From Campylobacterota bacterium (GTDB lineage Bacteria > Campylobacterota > Campylobacteria > Campylobacterales > Sulfurovaceae): a stretch of DNA of 33,737 bases. Made by a program: the position numbers and the translations under genes. The notes under the pieces are model-generated. The model did no database searches, was not told where the DNA came from, and saw only the letters and a list, made by a program, of their open reading frames with translations. The stretch spans positions 1 to 33,737 of the forward strand of contig DSDW01000093.1 of assembly GCA_011048515.1 (NCBI GenBank). Direction: 5' to 3'. Below, piece by piece: positions 1 to 8,931 of the stretch (position 1 is its first letter; every line of letters starts with the position of its first letter).

Positions 1-67
1 GATAATTTCTCTTTTTTATCTATTTTTATTAGAATACGCTCCTAAATTCCATCAAAAGATACGCATA

Positions 68-805
68 ATGAAAATACTACTTGCACCAAGCGAAACCAAG
101 AGATCAGGCGGAGAAACACCGTTTGATGTCAGCAGCCTGCTCTTTGGAGAACTCCTTCCCTATAGAAACAAACTTTTGCATCAATACACGAATCTCCTGC
201 AAAGGGGTGACCTTGCCCAACTCTCCAGGATGTTCGGCCTCAAAAAGGAGTCTGATATCCGTGCACACATCAAAGACATTATCCACGAGCCTGCGATGAA
301 AGCGATCGAACGCTATACGGGTGTAGCCTTTGATTACCTTGACTATATGCAACTCGATAATACGGCACAAAGCTATATCGACACCCATGTGATCCTCTTC
401 TCAAATCTTTTCGGCGTACTGCGTGCAAATGATCTCATACCCGAATACAGACTCAAGCAGGGAGAAGCGGTGGGAGAGATCAAGGTAGAGAAGTTCTACA
501 ATGAACAGCTATCAACCCTGATGGAAAACTATCTTGCGGAGGAAGATATCCTTGATCTGCGTGCAGGATTTTATGACAAGTTCTACAAACCTTCCAAACC
601 CTATACGACACTGAAGTTTGTCAAAGAGGGCAAAGTCGTCAGCCACTGGGCAAAAGCCTACAGGGGTATCGTACTCAGAGAGGTAGCAAAAACGGGGATA
701 GAAACGCTTGATGAGTTCATGAAACTTCCCATTGAAGGGCTTACCGTTTTGGAGATACAGACAAAAAAGAACAAAACCGAGATCATCTATGAGATAGAAG
801 GATAG
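68..805 (+). CDS. yaaA: YaaA family peroxide stress protein (DUF328)
   Basis: Full ORF; N-terminus MKILLAPSETKRSGG and C-terminal YRGIVLRE...FDE-like pattern typical of YaaA. Confidence 0.88.
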   Translation: MKILLAPSETKRSGGETPFDVSSLLFGELLPYRNKLLHQYTNLLQRGDLAQLSRMFGLKKESDIRAHIKDIIHEPAMKAIERYTGVAFDYLDYMQLDNTAQSYIDTHVILFSNLFGVLRANDLIPEYRLKQGEAVGEIKVEKFYNEQLSTLMENYLAEEDILDLRAGFYDKFYKPSKPYTTLKFVKEGKVVSHWAKAYRGIVLREVAKTGIETLDEFMKLPIEGLTVLEIQTKKNKTEIIYEIEG

Positions 806-957
806 TCGGAGAGGTTCTCTTGCCTCCCTCATTATCGCCTCTTCAGTCTGGATCTCTATGCCAGACGATTATGAAAAATCCTGCAAAAAATGTATACCTA
901 AAAAGATACTTTTGTGCTATAGTGCGCTTCTATATTTGATCATTGGAAAGGTGGGTA

Positions 958-2322
958 ATGAACGAAGAACTGCTCTTGAGCGTAGAGAAGATCAAACAGT
1001 GTATCACCGAATATAACGAAGGGATGGCACTGGGTGTTCACCCTTATGAGATCGCAGATTTGCTTATCGCGATAGCGGAAGAAGATGAACCTCTCTATGA
1101 GGCCCTGCTGCAGGAGCTTCCGCATATTCTCCTCGCCGAAGTCCTTGTTGAGCTTCCGAAGTCTCTGCAGGAGGAATTTTATGTAGGGCACGGAGCCAAA
1201 GAGCTGGCACGGCTAACCGAGGAACTCGATACCGATGATGCTGCGGATTTGATCCAGCACATAGAGATCGTCGATGAGACAAAAGCCGGAGCGATCCTCA
1301 GAAACCTTTCATCCGAAGACAGGGATACGATAGAAGAGCTGATCTCCTATAATTCGAATGAAGCGGGCGCCTATATGCAGGTAGAACTTTTTGATGCACA
1401 TACCGATGAGACCATCGGTGATTCGATCAAACGACTCAAGCATATGAAAGCGAACAATCAGGTGAGCAATGTCCACCATGTATTTGTGGTCTCAGGAAAG
1501 AAAAAGTTTTTGGGAATGATCCCGCTTGAGGATCTTATCCTGCATGGCCCCAAAGAGTACTACAAAGACATCATAGAGACAGAGGGGAAGATCACCGTCT
1601 CTGTCAATGCTACCGATGGGATCAAAAGCGTGGTTGAAACAGTCAGCAATTATGACCTCAGTGTGATAGCGGTGGTCAATGAGAGAGGTACACTTCTTGG
1701 GCGTATCACCTCCGATGACATCTACGATATCATCGAAGAGGAAGCGACCGATCAGATCTATCACCTTGCAGGGGTCAACGAGGAGGCAGAACAGGAAGAG
1801 AGTCTCTGGAAAGTAGGAAAATCAAGGGGCATTTGGCTGGGGCTGAACCTGCTGACCGCGATCGCAGCGTCCCTTGTCATCGGTCTCTTTGACAGTACCA
1901 TCCAGTCACTTGTCGCACTTGCGGTTTTGATGCCTATTGTTGCCTCTATGGGCGGCAATGCCGGGACACAGACGCTTACCGTTACAGTCAGACAGATGGC
2001 ACTGGGAGATATCGATCTTGATGAAGCCAAAGAGACCATCTATAAAGAGGTCGCCGTTTCACTGATGAACGGGCTGCTCTATGCCGTTGTAATGGGGCTG
2101 ATCGCCTACTGGTGGTTTAAAATGCCAATGCTCGGTGTAGTGATCGGTGCGGCCATGGTGATCAACCTTCTCTCGGCCGGTTTTTTTGGTGCGGTGATCC
2201 CCCTGGGGCTTAAAAGATTCGGTATCGACCCCGCTATCGGATCGACCGTGCTCCTGACCACCGTCACCGACGTTGTAGGCTTTTTCAGTTTTCTTGGTCT
2301 GGCGACTATGATTTTACTCTGA
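958..2322 (+). CDS. mgtE: Magnesium transporter MgtE (N-domain, CBS pair, TM domain)
   Basis: LPxxLLAEVLVELPKSLQEEF, DTDDAADLIQ, CBS region and C-terminal MPIVASMGGNAGTQTLTVTVR. ATG at 958 preferred over the track's TTG at 943 (GGAAAGG upstream). Confidence 0.93.
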   Translation: MNEELLLSVEKIKQCITEYNEGMALGVHPYEIADLLIAIAEEDEPLYEALLQELPHILLAEVLVELPKSLQEEFYVGHGAKELARLTEELDTDDAADLIQHIEIVDETKAGAILRNLSSEDRDTIEELISYNSNEAGAYMQVELFDAHTDETIGDSIKRLKHMKANNQVSNVHHVFVVSGKKKFLGMIPLEDLILHGPKEYYKDIIETEGKITVSVNATDGIKSVVETVSNYDLSVIAVVNERGTLLGRITSDDIYDIIEEEATDQIYHLAGVNEEAEQEESLWKVGKSRGIWLGLNLLTAIAASLVIGLFDSTIQSLVALAVLMPIVASMGGNAGTQTLTVTVRQMALGDIDLDEAKETIYKEVAVSLMNGLLYAVVMGLIAYWWFKMPMLGVVIGAAMVINLLSAGFFGAVIPLGLKRFGIDPAIGSTVLLTTVTDVVGFFSFLGLATMILL

Positions 2323-2343
2323 AATTAAGGATATAATGCAGTG

Positions 2344-3510
2344 ATGGAAAACTCTGAAACAAGGCAAAAAATACCCTTAAAATATATCATAGAGGATTAT
2401 TGGGATATTGCGATAGGAATCATTGCGGTTCTTCTTGCGGTAATGATGCATCAAAGCGGAAACGGCAGTATGGCGACAATGTTTGCGGCCATAGGTATCG
2501 CTGCACTCTCTCTTACGGTCTCTGAAGTTGCCGAGATCCTTTCCGAAAGACTGGTTGAGCCTTATGGAAGTATGGTTCTTACTTTCAGCGCTGTGATCGT
2601 CGAGATCGTACTGCTTTATATTATCCTGCTGGAAGCACTCCACACCCCTGAAGTCATAGAGACCGTCAAAGGGGGTATCATCTCTGCCGTGATCGTCGAT
2701 ATGAACGTGCTGTTAGGTCTTGCCGTCTTTATCGGAGGCTTGAAGTTTATAGAACAGGAACACAATAAAGAGACCTCCAGTACCTACACCACGATCCTTT
2801 TTGTGACAGCACTGGCGCTTTTGGTCCCAAGCCTGCTCAGCCATACTCAGCATGGGCATGAAGTAATCACAAAAGCAAGTTACAGCATCGCTGCCGTGCT
2901 TATGCTCTTCTATCTCATCATCTTTATCTTTCAGACCAAAACACACACCCACTTTTTTCAGGCGACTGCAAAAAGCCGTTTTTTCAGGCTCAAAAGAAAG
3001 CTCAAGGAGGGAGAAGAGATCAACGAAGAGGAGCACAGCGGTTACCTCTTTGAGAAGTTCAACAACAGTGGAAATTTTATCGTTATTTTTATCCTGATCG
3101 CTATTATTGCAATCGCAGCAGAGGTCTTTGCCAGTGACGGCGTAAAGCTTGCCAAAGAGTACGGTATCTCTACGGGGATCGCCGGTTTGATCATCGCGAT
3201 CATCTCTGTATCCCCCGAGATATTCACAGCCATCAAAGCCGCACACAACGACCAGATACAAAGGGTGGTCAACATCGCGATGGGCGCCTCGGTGGTCTCC
3301 ATCCTCCTCACTGTACCTATCCTGATGGGGCTTGCCTACCTCAGCGGACTGACGCTGACCCTTGACTTCAACCCCCTGCAGGTCGGGGCACTGATCATGA
3401 CAGTGATTCTGGCGTGGAAAAGCACCGAAGAGGGGCAGACCAACTATTTCGAGGGGCTCTCCCACCTGATGTTCTTTGTCTGCTATGCGATCATTGCCGC
3501 GTACTATTGA
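2344..3510 (+). CDS. Calcium/sodium:proton antiporter (ChaA/CaCA-like)
   Basis: Multi-TM ORF with SEVAEILSERLVEPYGSMVLTFSAVIVEIVLL and ISVSPEIFTAIKAAHNDQIQRVVNIAMGAS (repeated alpha motifs of CaCA exchangers). Start ATG 2344. Confidence 0.83.
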   Translation: MENSETRQKIPLKYIIEDYWDIAIGIIAVLLAVMMHQSGNGSMATMFAAIGIAALSLTVSEVAEILSERLVEPYGSMVLTFSAVIVEIVLLYIILLEALHTPEVIETVKGGIISAVIVDMNVLLGLAVFIGGLKFIEQEHNKETSSTYTTILFVTALALLVPSLLSHTQHGHEVITKASYSIAAVLMLFYLIIFIFQTKTHTHFFQATAKSRFFRLKRKLKEGEEINEEEHSGYLFEKFNNSGNFIVIFILIAIIAIAAEVFASDGVKLAKEYGISTGIAGLIIAIISVSPEIFTAIKAAHNDQIQRVVNIAMGASVVSILLTVPILMGLAYLSGLTLTLDFNPLQVGALIMTVILAWKSTEEGQTNYFEGLSHLMFFVCYAIIAAYY

Positions 3511-3626
3511 CAGGACGCATCTAAGCAAAGCTCAGATCGCTGCACTGACACTGTGTCCGCTTCAGCAGCGGGCTCGCGCACCTTGGTGCTTTAACTTGAC
3601 AGGACACATCCAGGTAAATCTCGGAT
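3507..3626. repeat. Imperfect direct repeat pair: TTGACAGGACGCATCTAAGCAAAGCTCAGAT (3507-3537) and TTGACAGGACACATCCAGGTAAATCTCGGAT (3596-3626)
   Basis: Read directly; 31-nt copies, start-to-start distance 89 nt, with a foldable segment between (CGCTGC 3538-3543 / GCAGCG 3565-3570). Confidence 0.7.
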
Positions 3627-3636
3627 TTTGTCTCTC

Positions 3637-3673
3637 GAAAAAAAGTTGCCGTCCGGGGCAATTTTATTTTCAT
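3637..3673 (+). terminator. Rho-independent-like terminator
   Basis: AAAGTTGCC-GTCCG-GGGCAATTTT hairpin followed by ATTTT on + and preceded by an A-run (possibly bidirectional). Confidence 0.6.
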
Positions 3674-3735
3674 GAGAGTGCTGACTTTGTCTTCCTTTAC
3701 GACTCGGCATTTCACAGCTAGCTGCTCTTTTTTTG

Positions 3736-3741
3736 TATAAT
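3736..3741 (+). promoter_or_regulatory. Sigma70 -10 hexamer TATAAT upstream of small ORF/SUI1 unit
   Basis: TTTTTTTGTATAATACATTTAC; extended -10-like context, 28 bp before the ATG at 3769. Confidence 0.6.
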
Positions 3742-3768
3742 ACATTTACTAAAGTTTAATGAGGGTAT

Positions 3769-3867
3769 ATGAGACTGCCAAGCGACGAGACACTCTACAA
3801 AATTTTTATTTTTCTGCTGGTGCTTTATGTCATACTGGGCATACTCTTTGATACAAACTACAACTAA
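3769..3867 (+). CDS. 32-aa single-TM microprotein MRLPSDETLYKIFIFLLVLYVILGILFDTNYN
   Basis: ATG with GAGG upstream, one hydrophobic helix, TAA at 3865-3867, 9 bp before the next GTG start; below the ORF track cutoff. Confidence 0.65.
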   Translation: MRLPSDETLYKIFIFLLVLYVILGILFDTNYN

Positions 3868-3876
3868 GGAATCGAT

Positions 3877-4209
3877 GTGAAAGAAAATCTGTTTGAGATA
3901 GGTGCGAAATTTGAAGATACGTGGTCATCGGACAACAAAGAGAAACCGGCCAAGAATAAAACCATAGAGGTCAAAGCACCCGAACAGCACCAGCTGTATT
4001 TTGCCAAAGAGAAAAGGCGAGGCAAGGTTGTCACCATCGTCAAACCGTTCCATCTTGAGAAACAAGAGTTGCAAACCCTGCTCAAAACGCTCAAGAAAAA
4101 ACTGGGTACGGGAGGTACCGCAAAAGAGGACAGCCTCGAGTTTCAAGGCGAGATCTCGGAGATACTGCGGGGCTATCTTGAGGAGCTGGGGTATCGGTTC
4201 AAGAAATAA
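3877..4209 (+). CDS. SUI1/eIF1 (YciH-like) translation initiation factor family protein
   Basis: KRRGKVVTIVKPFHLEKQELQTLLKTLKKKLGTGGTAKEDSLEFQGEISEILRGYLEELGYRFKK matches the SUI1 core (GTGGT.K...EFQGD). Confidence 0.88.
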   Translation: MKENLFEIGAKFEDTWSSDNKEKPAKNKTIEVKAPEQHQLYFAKEKRRGKVVTIVKPFHLEKQELQTLLKTLKKKLGTGGTAKEDSLEFQGEISEILRGYLEELGYRFKK

Positions 4210-4234
4210 TCTTATCTCCGGAGAGGCAACCTTT

Positions 4235-5511
4235 CTACCTGCCGATAGCCAAGGCGTAAAGTACCATTTCATCATTTCCCAGAAACGCATTCACCTCATC
4301 ATCATAGTAGGCCCCGATCCCGCTGCATCCTATCCCAAGATAGTTTGATGCGATATAGAGCCGGTGTCCGATGATTCCTGCTTTTTGATAGAGCGCCTGA
4401 TAGTTCCTTGCCTTGGAGGAAGAAAAAAAGTTACTGCCCCTTTGGCAGCCAAACTGTACTGTTCAAGGCAAAGATATCCGGCCTTTCTGGAGAAATCTCC
4501 GTACTTGATATACTCTCCGTCTTTTTGTACGCCCAGAGGCATATCCAGTACACGGTTGACTACAGCATAGACCGACACCTCCTCATCACAGTCGGAAAGG
4601 ATCGGCTGGGTGATCCTCTCCATGATATAGGAATATTGTGCCTTTGTGATCGCATCTCCTTCAAACCCTCTTTGCGAACGTCTGGCAAAAATCGTCTCCC
4701 TGAGCTTATCGCTACGGTAGTCAAACTTGGGTGCTTTGAGTAGTTTGTGGCACGCCTGGAGTGAGATCGTCTCCTGATAGGCCTGCATGATCTTCGCATT
4801 GGGCTCAAACGTTCCGCTCCCCTCCACATATGGAAGCGCAAACTCCACAGCCTTGACCTTCTGCTCTTTTCTGGGGATAGCCAACGTCGCAGCAGAAAGG
4901 AAGAACTCTCTTTGCTCAAATCCGAACATACGGTTGAGCTTCTCTCTCTCGATCAGATACTGCATCTGCACAGCATGCGGTTTCAGAAGCGCGGCCGCTT
5001 CGATACTTCCCAGCAGATGCCCCGCATCCAGCAGACAGTAGCGCAAGGCACGGTTTTTATACTTCCAGCTGGAGCGGTAGTAGATCGCTGAGACCAGAAA
5101 GAGATACCCCTCCATCGCATGCGTATACCCAAGATAGGGCTCCAGCCCCTCCTCTTCACTGATCGGTACAAGCTGGGCGAGAGAGTGTGTCGCCACCTCG
5201 TAGTGGTAGATCCCATCCTCTACCCCCTCCACCCCTCTTGCCTGGAAGTAGAGTTCATTGGGGTAGAGCGCGCCCGCACTGGGGTTGATACGCAGATAGT
5301 ACTCAAACCCCGGATAGCTTTTTTTAGCCGTCAACCCGGCAATGTGATAAAGGAAATTATCTTCTTCCTTGTCAAGATCAAGTTGGCGTTTAGGATAGGT
5401 ATCGGGATAGTTTTTGTAGGTAGAGGGCTGGGAGGACCAGTCAAGCTGGTTGGGATTGCTCCTCACCGAGTCATAGGAGTGTTTTGTCTGCTCATGATAC
5501 CGGAACATCAA
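4235..5511 (-). pseudogene. SagB-type nitroreductase/dehydrogenase, reading frame interrupted at T7 (4423-4429 on +)
   Basis: ORF 4330-5511 has RINPSAGALYPNELYF and DAGHLLGSIEAAA. Its C-terminus becomes nonsense after GAVTFF, but a -1 shift gives SSSKARNYQALYQKAGIIGHRLYIASNYLGIGCSGIGAYYDDEVNAFLGNDEMVLYALAIGR, a typical nitroreductase end, stopping at 4235. Confidence 0.85.
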
Positions 5512-5854
5512 AGACCTCGTTATGTTTTACTTTGAGTAATTCGATCTTTTTACATGCCCGGGCAAATAGTTCCGCATGCTCTATCTTTGGTGTACTCATA
5601 TGCTTATAGCGTTCATACGAAGCGATCACCTTCTGCGCTTTGAAAGACATATTCTGCCTGTTGCGTTTGATATGCTCAAAGGTGATCGCACCGTTGATCA
5701 ACCCTTTGACAAGGTTGCGCAGCGGATGGCCGGAGAGGCGCAGCGGATGCCATGCCTCCTCGAGCACTTCATGTGCCTCAAAATACTCCTCTTCCTCCAG
5801 CAGCGCCAGATACTCCCTCAGCGCACTTTCAAGGTCATGGTTCATTTTCAGCAT
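5492..5854 (-). CDS. DUF309 family protein
   Basis: EEEEYFEAHEVLEEAWHPLR...LVKGLINGAITFEHIKRNR; overlaps neighbours. Confidence 0.8.
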   Translation of the reverse strand: MLKMNHDLESALREYLALLEEEEYFEAHEVLEEAWHPLRLSGHPLRNLVKGLINGAITFEHIKRNRQNMSFKAQKVIASYERYKHMSTPKIEHAELFARACKKIELLKVKHNEVFDVPVS

Positions 5855-6075
5855 GAGATATATCCTCTTTTCACCATCCCTATCGCCATCGCCATAGAGA
5901 GTCCGTCATTGTTGTACCCCTCTTCCCGACAGTTTTCGCAGGTATCTCCACAAACAAAACACGTATCTTCAAGTATCTCCTCAATGGTATTGATACTATT
6001 CTCTCTGATATACTTCGCCAGTTGTCCCAGAGTGACATCATGGCAGTAACATATCAGTGTACTCTCATCGGGCAT
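5848..6075 (-). CDS. BFD-like [2Fe-2S]-binding protein
   Basis: CYCHDVTLGQL...CFVCGDTCENC cysteine pattern; start trimmed to ATG 6075 with AAGGAG upstream (the track ORF begins too early). Confidence 0.72.
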   Translation of the reverse strand: MPDESTLICYCHDVTLGQLAKYIRENSINTIEEILEDTCFVCGDTCENCREEGYNNDGLSMAMAIGMVKRGYISC

Positions 6076-6270
6076 ACCGCTCCTTTTTTGATCGCTATTA
6101 TGGTATAGCGTTCGGTCTTTATCTTTTGGCACTATACCAGAGAAACGTAAAAGTATCTCCCTTATTGCAATTATTATTCTTTCTGGCTTCTTTTTTACTC
6201 TGATCTGTTTCAGATACACATTCACCCATACTGAAATAGGATTCAAGACTTCGCATTGCGGTCCTTGTGC

Positions 6271-6276
6271 TATAAT
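6271..6276 (+). promoter_or_regulatory. -10 TATAAT (TGCTATAAT) upstream of dksA/traR-like gene
   Basis: TTGTGCTATAATGG 30 bp before the ATG at 6306. Confidence 0.6.
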
Positions 6277-6305
6277 GGTTCTACTATACCATAAAAGAGA
6301 TACCG

Positions 6306-6638
6306 ATGACCCAAGAAGAAAAAAACGAGATCAGACAAAAAATAGAAACAGATATCCAGACACTGAAGGCACAGATCCTTGCTCTGGAAGAGAAGACCAG
6401 GCCGATCTCTCCCGACTGTTCTCTTGGCAGGCTTACCCGCCTTGAAGCGATGGGAGAGCAGCATGTCAACAACAAAGTACTTGATGAATCGAGGCTACGT
6501 CTGACCCGGCTTCAAAACGCACTGCTCCGTATCGACAAGCCGATGTTCGGTATCTGTATCGAGTGCGAAGAGGAGATAGGGTTCGGACGGATGAGCATAC
6601 GCCCGGAGAGCGTACGGTGTGTGGAGTGTGCAAATTAG
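6306..6638 (+). CDS. TraR/DksA family zinc-finger protein
   Basis: Coiled-coil N-terminus, C-terminal FGICIECEEEIGFGRMSIRPESVRCVECAN (C4 zinc finger). Confidence 0.88.
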   Translation: MTQEEKNEIRQKIETDIQTLKAQILALEEKTRPISPDCSLGRLTRLEAMGEQHVNNKVLDESRLRLTRLQNALLRIDKPMFGICIECEEEIGFGRMSIRPESVRCVECAN

Positions 6639-6735
6639 TGCTGAGTGCGAGTGCTGATAATAGCAAATCATACTTTCATTCATCTTGTCAAATATTTTTC
6701 TAATTTTTCTCAACACTCATTGCTCAGCGCTCAAC
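6636..6735. repeat. Heptad element A: inverted 7-bp-periodic tracts (6636-6658 and 6709-6735) around a ~50 bp spacer
   Basis: Left TAGTGCTGAGTGCGAGTGCTGAT; right CTCAACA|CTCATTG|CTCAGCG|CTCAAC; right reverse complement resembles left. Lies between convergent genes. Confidence 0.6.
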
Positions 6736-6740
6736 CCTTA

Positions 6741-7394
6741 TTAAAGGCTTTCTATATTCCCCACTACCTTACCGACAATACTCACTTCATCGGGGGCCAA
6801 GACTTCCGGGGAGTAGTTCCTGTTATCCGAGATCAGCTCTATCATCCCGTCTGCCCTTTGTCGGATACGCTTGATAAAGAGTCCTGCCGTGGTTGAGGCG
6901 ATGAAGATACCCTCTTTGTTGATGTTGGTCTGGGTACGGTCCACAAAGACGATCGATCCATCCTTCAGCGTAGGCTCCATCGATTCACCGTCTACATTGA
7001 TCGCCTCCAGGTCGGTATTTCCCAGCCCTACCATATTGCGCATCACTTTTTCATCGATCGTGATCGTCTCATAGTTTTCATCGAAAACCTCAGCCCCGCC
7101 TCCCGCACTTGCCCGGATATCCGAGAAGTAGCGCACATGAAAAAACTTCTCTGTCTCCTCCTTGAGCATATCGACTGCCTGATCGAAGAAGAGCCAGTTC
7201 ACCGAAATCTTTTTAAGCGCACAAAACTCCAATATCTCTTCATAGGGTATGGAGTTGCGTTTTTTCATCGTGGCAAACGTACTTTGAGGGATATTGAGTA
7301 CATGGGCAACATCCTTGTCAAACACCTTCTTCCCCGGCATATTCTCGGAAATGACATCTTTCAGTTTCTCGATAATTTCACTTAATACCAACAT
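6741..7394 (-). CDS. S24/LexA-like CI-type repressor (Bac_CI HTH + S24 peptidase)
   Basis: HTH with VFDKDVAHVLNIPQSTFATMKKRNSIPYEEI; RASAGGGAE cleavage region, VDGESMEPTLKDG (Ser) and GLFIKRI (Lys). Start trimmed to ATG 7394 with AAGGAG upstream. Confidence 0.85.
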   Translation of the reverse strand: MLVLSEIIEKLKDVISENMPGKKVFDKDVAHVLNIPQSTFATMKKRNSIPYEEILEFCALKKISVNWLFFDQAVDMLKEETEKFFHVRYFSDIRASAGGGAEVFDENYETITIDEKVMRNMVGLGNTDLEAINVDGESMEPTLKDGSIVFVDRTQTNINKEGIFIASTTAGLFIKRIRQRADGMIELISDNRNYSPEVLAPDEVSIVGKVVGNIESL

Positions 7395-7414
7395 TTTGAT
7401 CTCCTTATCTTCAT

Positions 7415-7425
7415 TGTGACTCACA
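7415..7425. promoter_or_regulatory. Candidate operator TGTGACTCACA (perfect inverted repeat), overlapping CACATTTGTG
   Basis: Palindrome 21-31 bp upstream of the repressor start. Confidence 0.45.
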
Positions 7426-7604
7426 TTTGTGGTTATTCTTAGATTATAGTATATTTTTTCTAAAATAATTACAATTTGGGATATTTTTAATATATAAATT
7501 CTTAATTGACATACTATTAAGCAGAAAAAACTCAAAAATAGATGATAAAAAGCACGTGGTCAGGAATCTGTATTTCTGAACAAATTAATACGAAAGGATG
7601 GAAG

Positions 7605-7733
7605 ATGGATTACAAAAGAGAAAGAGACCTGATCACCGAAGCGATCAATGCGGGATGCCAAACTGTCGCCCAGCTGGCACTCTATATCAAACTCCGGACA
7701 AGGATATCCCTTAGCCCAGAAGCAGCACGGTGA
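7605..7733 (+). CDS. Small protein (42 aa) divergent from the repressor, unknown function
   Basis: MDYKRERDLITEAINAGCQTVAQLALYIKLRTRISLSPEAAR; AAGGATGGAAG upstream; 3' end overlaps moeA 3' end by ~23 bp. The track start at 7542 lacks a clear RBS. Confidence 0.4.
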   Translation: MDYKRERDLITEAINAGCQTVAQLALYIKLRTRISLSPEAAR

Positions 7734-8913
7734 CCTCGTCGCCTTTTTCCCTGGATCCCTCTTCTTCGTCGGTAAAGAGCAGTGCGACCTCTCCGAGCAT
7801 ATTGGTCAGGATCGCGGAGGTTCCCACCTTTTTCTCTTTGAAATCAATATGGTACCTACCCTCGGTCAGCCTGAGATTGCAAGCGGTGAACTCCGCCTTC
7901 TTCGCACGTTTCCTGAACGGTTCATCCAGTACCGCCTTGACCTTGCCCAAGGGATATTTTCCCTGCTGCAGCTTAGCGATCAACGGAAGAAGATAGAGCA
8001 GCGCGGTCACGGTAGAAGAGTAGGCAAACCCCGGAAGCCCTACAATGAACTTGTCTCCTTTGCGTGCGACCATGATATGCTGCCCCGGCTTGATACGCAC
8101 TCCCTTGAAGAGTACCTCTGCACCAAGTTCAGCGATCACATCCTTGACAAAGTCGAAATCACCTACGCTCACCCCGCCTGTCGTCACAACGATATCACTC
8201 TTCTCAAGCGCTGCCGCGACGGCATCCTTGATGCTCTGCTTATCGTCCCTGATACACCCCATCTGCAGCGGTCTGCCGCCGTACTTTGCAGCGATGGCTT
8301 CCAGGATATAGTTGTTGGAGCTTCGTATCTGCGCATCGTTCGTCTGCGTCTGACCGAGCTCCAGAAGTTCCGAACCAGTAGAGAGGATAGAGACGACCGG
8401 CTTTTCATAGACCAGCGGGCTGACGACATTGAGACTTGCCATCACACCGATCTGGGGAAAATCTATCGTGGTACCTTTGCCGATCAGTTTCTGCCCTTGT
8501 GCATAGTTCTCGCCTACATCACGTACCGCAAAACCGAAAGGGACCTCCTCTGTAATGACGATCTCATCGCCATCCACTGCGACATTCTCTATGGGTATCA
8601 GCGTATCCGCGCCTTCAGGCATCAGTGAGCCGGTAAAGGTTTTGATACAGGTACCGACAAGCACCTCCTCTTTCAACTCAGACCCGGCAGGGTTGATACT
8701 GGCGATCTTCAGCCTTCCAAGCGTGATATCCTCATGCCTGAAAGCATATCCGTCCATTGCCGAAGTCGGGAGAGCCGGAGAGTTGTGGTCGGCGATGATA
8801 TCTTCGGCCAGCACATACCCCAGAGACTCCATCAAGTAGAGTTTTTTTGTCTTGTAGTGCGTGATCTTCTGATCTTCTATGATCTGCATCGATTCGTCAA
8901 AGTGCATAAACAT
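7711..8913 (-). CDS. moeA: Molybdopterin molybdenumtransferase MoeA
   Basis: LPTSAMDGYAFR, SILSTGSELLELG, TTGGVSVGDFDFVK, RIKPGQHIMVA, GLPGFAYSS. Confidence 0.95.
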   Translation of the reverse strand: MFMHFDESMQIIEDQKITHYKTKKLYLMESLGYVLAEDIIADHNSPALPTSAMDGYAFRHEDITLGRLKIASINPAGSELKEEVLVGTCIKTFTGSLMPEGADTLIPIENVAVDGDEIVITEEVPFGFAVRDVGENYAQGQKLIGKGTTIDFPQIGVMASLNVVSPLVYEKPVVSILSTGSELLELGQTQTNDAQIRSSNNYILEAIAAKYGGRPLQMGCIRDDKQSIKDAVAAALEKSDIVVTTGGVSVGDFDFVKDVIAELGAEVLFKGVRIKPGQHIMVARKGDKFIVGLPGFAYSSTVTALLYLLPLIAKLQQGKYPLGKVKAVLDEPFRKRAKKAEFTACNLRLTEGRYHIDFKEKKVGTSAILTNMLGEVALLFTDEEEGSREKGDEVTVLLLG

Positions 8914-8931
8914 TGCGAAAAAATCCTTTTT

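Noticed and set aside
2713-3528. 271-aa antisense ORF opposite the antiporter
   Set aside because: Fully antisense to a well-supported membrane protein, low-complexity D/H/R-rich translation typical of shadow ORFs.
3476-3721. ORF of 81 aa on + crossing the antiporter end
   Set aside because: Runs through direct repeats and a terminator hairpin; no RBS or recognisable domain.
7648-8628. 326-aa ORF antisense to moeA
   Set aside because: Shadow ORF; moeA motifs on the other strand are unambiguous.
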